From positions 97,537,849 through 97,601,848 of the forward strand of contig NC_050104.1 of assembly GCF_902167145.1 (NCBI RefSeq): a stretch of DNA of 64,000 nt, in the 5' to 3' direction. A program made the position numbers and the translations under genes. Shown here piece after piece: positions 56,958 through 64,000 of this stretch (the stretch's first letter is position 1; each line of letters starts with the position of its first letter). Below the pieces are notes generated by a model. The model saw only the letters and a list, made by a program, of their open reading frames with translations, was not told where the DNA came from and ran no database searches. Source of the DNA: Zea mays (taxonomy: Eukaryota; Streptophyta; Magnoliopsida; Poales; Poaceae).

Positions 56958-59727
56958 TTTTTCAAACACTCTGCAGAGGTTGTGCACTTTACCCACAAGC
57001 CGTGATTCCCATTCTGCCCGGAGATCATGACTCTCCCTTGATCACTACCAAGGTGACCCAGCAGGGCATCACTACGTAGCCTTTACAAAGATTCCCCGGG
57101 ACTGTAGCCACCCGTTAGGTTTCCTAAATGCACCGCACTCCTCCCCAAGGGGCGAACCCAAACTTGGCAGAGCGAGCCGCATACACCGAGCCCCATTGAC
57201 GGCACGACGGCTAAGTGAACTACACCCCGGATCCTCTAATTATTCAGCTAAGGGCACCCCATTCCACCCTCATGGTTGCACTGTTTTCCCGGGCGGTCAT
57301 CCATAGAACAGGTCCTTACGGAGAGGCACTCGAGAAACCGCTCGAGCCCCCTTGATGACCACAAGCATAACATCGTAATAAGAGAAGGGAAAACAGCGTA
57401 TCATAGATATTCTCATCATGTTCATTGATTAGAGTTAAGCAATAGCATAAAGCTAAACAGTAATAATCCAACCCAGATAGGTAAACAAGGATATGGATAA
57501 CAGAAGCTAGTCAATCCTTAGGCATAAATGTGTAAAGCGGGAGGTGAATTAAATAATGAATAGGACATAGATAGGTCAAGGGACACTTGCCTCCACCAAC
57601 CGACTGCTGCTCAGGGGCTTCTCCTGCGAGTTCCTCGGGCTCTTCAACCGGATCGTTCTCTAAGCGGGTGCAAACATACATACATCCATCCATCGAAATT
57701 AGGAAACCAACAGTACACCATACAAGAGAACAAGTAAAGCAAATATGCATAGAATACCACATACGATAATGAATTTACCTTGGTTAGAAAGAAACGAGGG
57801 AAAGTTTCGCAGGGGTTGAGGCTTATGCTCGAGGGACACTACGGGTAGACGAAAGACTAGACGTCACGTGCTCTAATTTTAATTAGTTCTAACAAAAGAA
57901 TTAGCTACATGCACTAATGTAATCGCAACCACTTTTAGTAGATTAACATTGAACGAGATAGATGATTAGTTATACGAATTAACTAACGTAACCAATTTCC
58001 AAATTGAGACTCCTATCTTATTAATATAAACGATGTGATTAGCGCATATAGGAGACGGGGGGGTAGACGAGGGGTTAGGGGGTAGACGAGGCACGACGAG
58101 TCGTGCCAAGGCACGCGCACTACGCGGGCACGCACGCGAGGCCGCACGCACACGCCGCGGACTAACCGTACGCACGTCGGAGCCGTGCGCTAGCCGAGCT
58201 CAAAGCCGCGCGCCATAGGCACGCTGGGCCAAGCTCAAGACCACGCAGGGGCCGACACGACGCGAGCGAGGCACGGCGGGGGCGAGCGGGCAAGCACGCC
58301 GGGGAAAGCGAGCGCAGGCGAGCGAGGATACGGCCGGGCGAGGCCGAACGCGGGGATGGGCGGCCGAGCCGGGGCACGGGGGCGGTTGAACCGGGGGGGG
58401 CGGCCGAGCTCGCCGGGAGGCGGCCGAGCTCGCCGGGAGGGGCGGTTGGGCCGGGCCGGGGCGCGAGCGGCCGAGCCGAGGCCGGGGCAGCCGAGGCCGG
58501 GCGCGAGCGGTCGAGGCCGGGCGCGGGGCAGGGCGGGGTAGGGGCGGGACGCCGGGGGCGCGGGCGGCCGAGCTCGCCGGGCGCGGCCGGCCGAGCTCGC
58601 CGGGCGCGGGGAAGGGCGGGGCGCGGCCGGGCGGGACGCCGGGGGCGCGGGCCGGGCGGGGTCGCCGGAGCGGAGCCGGGCGAGGGCGGCCGGGGCGCGG
58701 GACGAGGCGGGGTCGCCGGAGCGGAGCCGGGCGAGGGCGGCCGGGGCGCGGGACGAGGCGGGGTCGCCGGAGCGGAGCCGGGCGAGGGCGGCCGGGGCAT
58801 GGGACGGGGCGGGGTCGCCGGAGCGGGGCCGAGGCGGCCGAGCTCGCCGGAGGGGGCGGGGGCGCGGCTTGGCGGCCGAGCTCGGGGCGCGAGCGCCGGG
58901 GCGGGGTAGGGGAGGGCGCGGTCGGGCGGCTCGCCGGCGCGCGCGCGGGCGCGGGGCCGGGGACGGGGACGGGGAGCGCGGGGCCGGGCGCGGGACGGGG
59001 CGGTGTGCCGGGCGCCATGGCCGCGAGCGCCATGGCCGCGAGCGGCCGGGCCGAGCCGAGCGGCGGGGGCGCGACCGGCCGAGCCGGGGGCCAAGGCGGG
59101 CGGCGCGGGGGAGGGCGCCGGGGAGAGGAGAGGGAGGAGGGAGAGGGAGGAGGAGGGAGGGGCCTCACCGGAGGGGAGAACGGCGGCGGCGGCGGGGAGC
59201 GGCGGCGGCGCGGGGAGCGGCGGCGGCGCGGGGAGCGGCGGCGGCGCGGGGCGTGGGGGAGGGCGCCGGTTAGGGTTTGGGGAGAGAGAGAGGGAGAGGG
59301 AATGACGGGCGGGGCCCGCGGGAGGATTTTTGGAAAAAAAGAAAAGAGGTGGGGGGCGGCTGGGCCCAAAGGGGGGTAGGGGGGCGCGCGGGTGGGCCGG
59401 CCGGGAGGCCCACGCGGGAGGGGAGGGGGAGGCGGCTTGGGCCGGCCAGGAGGCCCACGCGGGGGGAGAGGGGGGCGGCTTGGGCCGAAATGGGAAAGGG
59501 AGAGAGTGAGAGAAAAAGAAAAGGATTTTCTTTTTCTAAAATCTAATTTTCTTTGGATGAATGCTTTCACATTTTAATCAATCAAAAAAAATATGCATGG
59601 TTTGGCATGGTGCATCACAGAAAATAAAGTGTTTTAAGGTTTTGCTTCACACGAGGTCTAAAGCCAAAACCCGCTGCGACTTTGGAAAAGATCAAGGCTT
59701 AGCGAGAAGAAAAGGGAAAAGGAAAGA

Positions 59728-59790
59728 GTAACGCCTGAATTTGGTGAGAGAAAAGAAGAAAAAAATCTACCCCCAAATTCAGGGCGTTAC
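59728..59790 (-). repeat. Terminal hairpin of E 5' LTR
   Basis: GTAACGCCTGAATTTGG (59728-59744) pairs with the 18 bases ending at 59790 with one bulge; the loop is 28 bases. Confidence 0.8.
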
Positions 59791-59796
59791 ACCATA

Positions 59797-62700
59797 TACC
59801 AGCCGGGATTATGGACAGGAAGCTCAATGAGTTTTTGGCACTCACTCAGGGCAACAGGACAGTGTTGCAGTATGCCCAGGCCTTTAATGACTTGTGTCAG
59901 TATGCTGGGTATCATGGAGATACAGATGAGAAGAAGAGAGACAGGTTCAGGAGGGGGCTCAGCACTAAGCTCCGTGACCGTCTCAACACCGTCAAGGCCA
60001 ACAGTTACAATGAGTTGGTCAACGTGGCTATCTCCCAAGAGGACTGCATTACAGCTAGGCAGGCAGAGAAGAAGAGGAAGACCCCTGTGGCAGGACCCTC
60101 AGCTCAGCCACAGCGCTTCAGGATTGTGTCCGACACTCTGAACAGGGGACCCCAGCAGCAGCAAGGAAGATGGGTGATCCGACCCCAGCAGCAGCAGCAG
60201 GCACCCAACCACACCCAGTTTCCAGCTCAGAGGAACAGTCAGCAGCAGCAGCAGTACCGCCAGGCAAATGACAATAGGTGCTTCACATGTGGCAACACCG
60301 GGCACTATGCCAAGAATTGCCCCAGGAATCAGCAGAGGCAGGGGCAGAATGCTAATCAGAACCAAGGCAAGAGGCAGAAGGTGCAAGTGAGGCAGGGCAG
60401 GCTAAACTTCACCACCATGGCTGATATTCCAGAGGGAGCACCCGTCATGACTGGTATCTTTACAGTTTTGAATTATCCTGCCATTATTCTTTTTGATTCT
60501 GGTGCATCGCATAGTTTTATCAGTGCCAAATTTAGTTCCAAGTGCCAGTTACCTTTCCACCACACCGATGGGGGCATTACAATTTCAACACCGGGAGGCA
60601 GGGTTGCCACCTATCAAATCAACAGACACGTGCCCATAAAGTTGGGTAGTCTAATAATTAAAACCACCCTCCTCATTTTGGGTTTAGATAGCGTGGATAT
60701 TATATTGGGAACTGACTGGTTAACCAGGCATCAAGCAGTTATTGATGTTGCAGCCAGGGCCATTGAGGTGCACTCACCAACCTGTGGTGAAACTACATTA
60801 TATTTGCCCGATCAGGGATGCACCCGTTCTTGTGCTTTCGTCATGATAAATTCCCCAGTGGAAAAGATCCCAGTGGTCCGTGACTATCCGGATGTTTTTC
60901 CGGAGGAATTGCCAGGGATGCCACCTGACCGAAATATTGAGTTCGCCATCGAATTGCAACCCGGGACCGCTCCTATCTCCAAGAGACCATATAGGATGCC
61001 TCCCGCGGAATTGGCGGAATTGAAAAAGCAATTGCAAGAGTTGTTGGACAAGGGGTTTATTCGTCCAAGTACTTCACCATGGGGATGTCCAGCATTATTT
61101 GTGAAGAAAAAGGATGAGAGTTTGAGGATGTGTGTTGACTACCGCCCTCTCAATGCGGTGACTATCAAGAACAAATACCCACTGCCCCGTATTGATGTTC
61201 TGTTCGATCAGTTGGTAGGAGCCAAGGTATTCTCCAAGATAGACCTTCGCTCAGGATACCATCAGATCAAGATCCGTACCAGCGATATTCCCAAGACGGC
61301 TTTCTCTACCAGATATGGACTGTATGAGTTTCTGGTGATGTCTTTTGGGCTGACCAATGCCCCAGCCTATTTTATGTACCTGATGAACTCAGTGTTCATG
61401 CCAGAGTTGGATAAGTTCGTGGTCGTTTTCATTGATGATATTCTAGTTTATTCCAAGAATGAAGCCGAGCACACCAAACATTTGCATACTGTACTTCAGA
61501 GACTGCGTGACCATCAGTTGTATGCTAAGTTGTCTAAGTGTGAATTCTGGCTGAAGGAAATTAAATTCTTGGGTCACACAATTTCTCAGGATGGGATCTC
61601 AGTTGATCCTGAGAAGGTACAAGAGGTAATGGATTGGAAACCCCCGACTACAGTAAAGCAAATTCGGAGTTTTCTGGGATTGGCAGGGTATTATTGACGA
61701 TTTATTCCGGATTTCTCCAGAATTGCGAAACCAATGACTGAACTGTTGAAGAAGGGAGTCAAATTTGAGTGGAGCCAAAAGTGTGAAGATGCCTTTCATA
61801 CCTTGAGGCAGCATTTGACAACAGCCCCAGTGCTGGCCCAACCTGACAACACCAAACCATTTGAAGTTTATTGTGATGCTTCTGGTACTGGATTGGGATG
61901 TGTCTTGATGCAAGAAAACAGAGTCATTGCTTATGCTTCCCGAGCACTCAGGCCCCATGAGCAGAACTACCCTACACATGATCTAGAATTGGCAGCTGTA
62001 GTTCATGCTCTAAAGTTATGGAGACACTACTTGATGGGAGCTCACTGTAACATCTACACTGATCATAAGAGTCTCAAGTACATTTTCACTCAAGCAGATC
62101 TGAACATGAGGCAAAGGAGATGGTTAGAGTTGATCAAGGACTATGATTTGGAGGTGCATTACCACCCTGGTAAGGCCAATGTTGTGGCAGATGCCTTGAG
62201 CAGGAAGGCCCAGTGCAATTGTATGAGCATGGATGCAAGAGTCACCACCCTGTGCGATGAGTTGTGCAAGCTGAACCTGGAAGTTGTTTCTTCGGGTGAC
62301 TTAAGTTATATCTCGGTGGAACCCACATTGCAAGAACAGGTAGTCAGGGCACAGGTTGAGGATAAGGGTGTTCAGGTTATCAAAGATATGATCAAGCAAA
62401 AGGCAGAAAAATACAAGTGTTTCCGACAGGACAGCAAGGGAATTCTATGGTTTGGAGATCGATTGGTTGTTCCCAAGGACCCTGAGCTCAGAAAGAAGAT
62501 ACTGGATGAAGCTCACCTCTCCAAATTCTCCATGCACCCTGGTAGCAACAAGATGTACCATGATCTCAGATCTCTATATTGGTGGACTAGAATGAAAAGG
62601 GAAATTGCCAAGTACATATCCGAGTGTGACACCTGCCAGAGGATCAAAGCTAGTCATTTGAAGGCAGCAGGCCCTCTGCAACCCCTTCCCATACCATCTT

Positions 62701-63776
62701 GGAAATGGGAGGACATTTGCATGGACTTCATAGTGGGATTACCCAATACCTCCAGGCACCATGATTCTATTTGGGTTATTGTGGACAGGTTGACCAAGAC
62801 TATTCATTTCTTGCCAGTGCACACCACCCACAAGACAGAAAAGTATGCGGAAATTTATGTTGATCAGATAATAAGGTTGCATGGTATTCCAAAGACCATT
62901 GTATCTGACAGAGGAGCACTGTTTGTGGCACGCTTTTGGGAGAAACTGCAAGAATCACTTGGGACCCAAGTAATCCGAAGCTCAGCATATCACCCTCAAA
63001 CAGATGGCCAGACAGAAAGGGTGAATCAGATTTTGGAAGACATGTTGCGAGCATGTGCACTACACTATGGGAAGGATTGGGATAAGTGTCTGTCTTTGGC
63101 AGAGTTTTCTTACGATAACAGCTATCAGTCCAGTCTGAAGATGGCACCTTTTGAGGCATTATATGGGAGAAGGTGTAGGACCCCACTAAATTGGTCTCAA
63201 GCAGGAGAAAGGGAAATTTTTGGGCCAGACTTGGTACTCGAGGCAGAGGCAAAGGTCAGGGTTATTACCAAGAACTTGGAAGCTGCTCAGGCCAGGCAAA
63301 GGAGCTATCATGATAAGAGGCGGAAGCCTCTACAGTTTGAGGTGGGAGATCATGTTTATCTTAAGGTATCACCCACCAAGGGTGTCCAGAGATTCGGGAT
63401 CAAGGGCAAGTTAGCTCCTCGCTACATTGGACCCTATGAGATCAAGGCAAGTTGTGGACCCGTAGCCTACCAATTGGATTTACCACCTCACATGTCAGCA
63501 GTTCATAATGTGTTCCATGTATCTCAGCTGCGGAAATGTGTTCGTCTACCCACTGAAGTGCTACCGGAACCAGGCATTGAGTTAGAACCAGACTTGTCCT
63601 ACCAAGAGTACCCCATCAAGATATTAGATCAAAAGGAAAGATCAACTCAGGCAAGGTCGGTCAGAATGTATAAAGTTCAGTGGAGTCACCATTCAGCAGA
63701 AGAAGCTACATGGGAGACTGAGGATTTTCTACGCTCTCGCTTCCCCGACTTTCTACCCAAAGGAGTCGGTACGTAA
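59797..63776 (+). pseudogene. Element D gag-pol, main part, with chromodomain and one nonsense codon
   Basis: Continues the D gag frame after E; the two parts sum to 4416 bases, exactly 1472 codons. Domains: end of the gag core ([18 protein letters not shown]); zinc knuckle [14 protein letters not shown] near 60280; protease [11 protein letters not shown] near 60490; RT ([26 protein letters not shown] near 61430); a TGA stop at 61695-61697 right after LGLAGYY, where the related element E reads Arg, so probably CGA to TGA; RNase H ([13 protein letters not shown] near 62060); integrase ([39 protein letters not shown]); chromodomain near 63650-63720 (YKVQWSHHSAEEATWE). The stop separates RT from RNase H and integrase. 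Confidence 0.92.
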
Positions 63777-64000
63777 CCCCAAAACCCCACCCCCACCTGC
63801 CCTTTGAATTCAATTATAAGAAAAACTTAGATAACAAGGATAGTCTAAGTTGTGGATTTAACTTAAGAAGGGCTTCCTTCTGAAGTTGCAAAGAGGATGA
63901 CATTCGAAGAGCAGTTAGTAAGAGAAACTTAAGTATAAAGGGAAAACAACACCAGCACACCTTCAAGCACCCTCCAAGGGACTCTACCTAAATCTCGGGA
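63777..64000 (+). other. Element D 3' untranslated region (to window end)
   Basis: Starts with a C/A-rich stretch. No coding and no polypurine tract or LTR start is seen before the window ends. Confidence 0.6.

Larger units (their letters stand above)
46475..59791 (-). mobile_element. Element E: Tekay/Del-type chromovirus (Gypsy), complete
   Basis: 13317 bp, minus strand, with perfect CCATA duplications (46470-46474 and 59792-59796). 5' LTR 59791-56270, PBS 56265-56253, extra ORF 56009-54997, gag-pol 54591-50032, polypurine tract near 50012-49996, 3' LTR 49995-46475. The LTRs differ by roughly 15 substitutions in the first 2.1 kb compared by eye, plus repeat-number changes in a GC-rich block, so the insertion is young. 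Gag-pol has one nonsense codon. Confidence 0.93.
56270..59791 (-). repeat. Element E 5' LTR (3.52 kb)
   Basis: Same ends as the 3' LTR. Relative to it, it has two copies instead of four of the 22-23-bp GC-rich unit (about 58557-58612), a 15-bp duplication at about 59015-59045 and two extra copies of an 18-bp GCGGCGGCG-type unit at about 59195-59250. On the element strand there are donor-like CAAGGTAAAT (near 57776) and CTGGTAAGTGG (near 56825). Confidence 0.92.
40116..64000 (+). mobile_element. Element D: Tekay/Del-type chromovirus (Gypsy), 3' end outside window
   Basis: 5' LTR 40116-44448, PBS 44451-44462, extra ORF 44868-45737, gag-pol 46039-63776 (interrupted by E), 3' untranslated DNA to the window end. 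The left flank is TGAGG, so TGAGG is expected right of the 3' LTR. A chromodomain at the pol C-terminus places it with chromoviruses. Once E is removed, only one nonsense codon is visible in gag-pol and one in the extra ORF. Confidence 0.88.

Overview
The window is intergenic DNA from a large grass genome, most likely maize (Zea mays) or a close relative. It is filled end to end by nested transposable elements, and I see no host gene, tRNA, rRNA or CRISPR array. The organism call rests on Sirevirus (Ty1/Copia) elements whose LTRs begin TGAAAGGGAAAT and carry CACCGGAC/GTCCGGTG palindromes (Ji/Opie-like), a Gypsy LTR beginning TGTCGGGGACC (Huck-like), and Tekay/Del-type chromoviruses with LTRs of 3.5-4.3 kb. 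Family names are recalled from memory; element boundaries are read from the sequence.

Left half (1-24157). A Ji-like Copia element A (minus strand) is the host for other insertions. Its 3' end was hit by a Huck-like Gypsy element (plus strand), of which the window holds the last 1.4 kb of internal sequence and the 3' LTR (1383-3102). Its 5' LTR (9650-10253 and 23543-24157) was split by an Opie-like Copia element B (minus, 10254-23537). The 5' LTR of B was in turn split by a 4343-bp LTR, S (19024-23366), with a perfect CACTT target duplication and no internal region, so a solo LTR.

Middle (24158-38081). There is a fragment of a Gypsy-like gag (24158-24906), then one end of a CACTA transposon (24907-25454) with foldback subterminal repeats, joined directly to a broken L1-type LINE (minus; 25455-25822 and 34698-about 38076). 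The LINE is split in its reverse transcriptase by a complete Opie-like element C (plus, 25823-34697) flanked by GGTAT.

Right half (38082-64000). A Gypsy element F (plus; LTR 38082-38710, a start of gag) is interrupted by chromovirus D (plus; 4333-bp 5' LTR 40116-44448), which runs off the window. D's gag is interrupted by chromovirus E (minus, 46475-59791), which has two 3.52-kb LTRs and a perfect CCATA duplication. Removing E and one CCATA restores D's reading frame exactly. Nesting order: F, then D, then E; LINE, then C; A, then B, then S; A, then Huck.

Function. D and E each carry an extra ORF between the primer binding site and gag, then gag-pol with a C-terminal chromodomain. Each gag-pol is broken by only one nonsense codon. 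A, B and C encode Sirevirus gag and pol with several nonsense codons and frameshifts. The observations most worth checking are: the extra ORFs, whose N-terminal parts look double-stranded-RNA-binding-like; start codons of these ORFs and of gag placed directly after splice-acceptor-like sequence in both D and E; acceptor-like sequence at the gag/pol junction of A, B and C; and, in the long LTRs of D, E and S, a conserved tandem double hairpin plus a hairpin at the 5' terminus.
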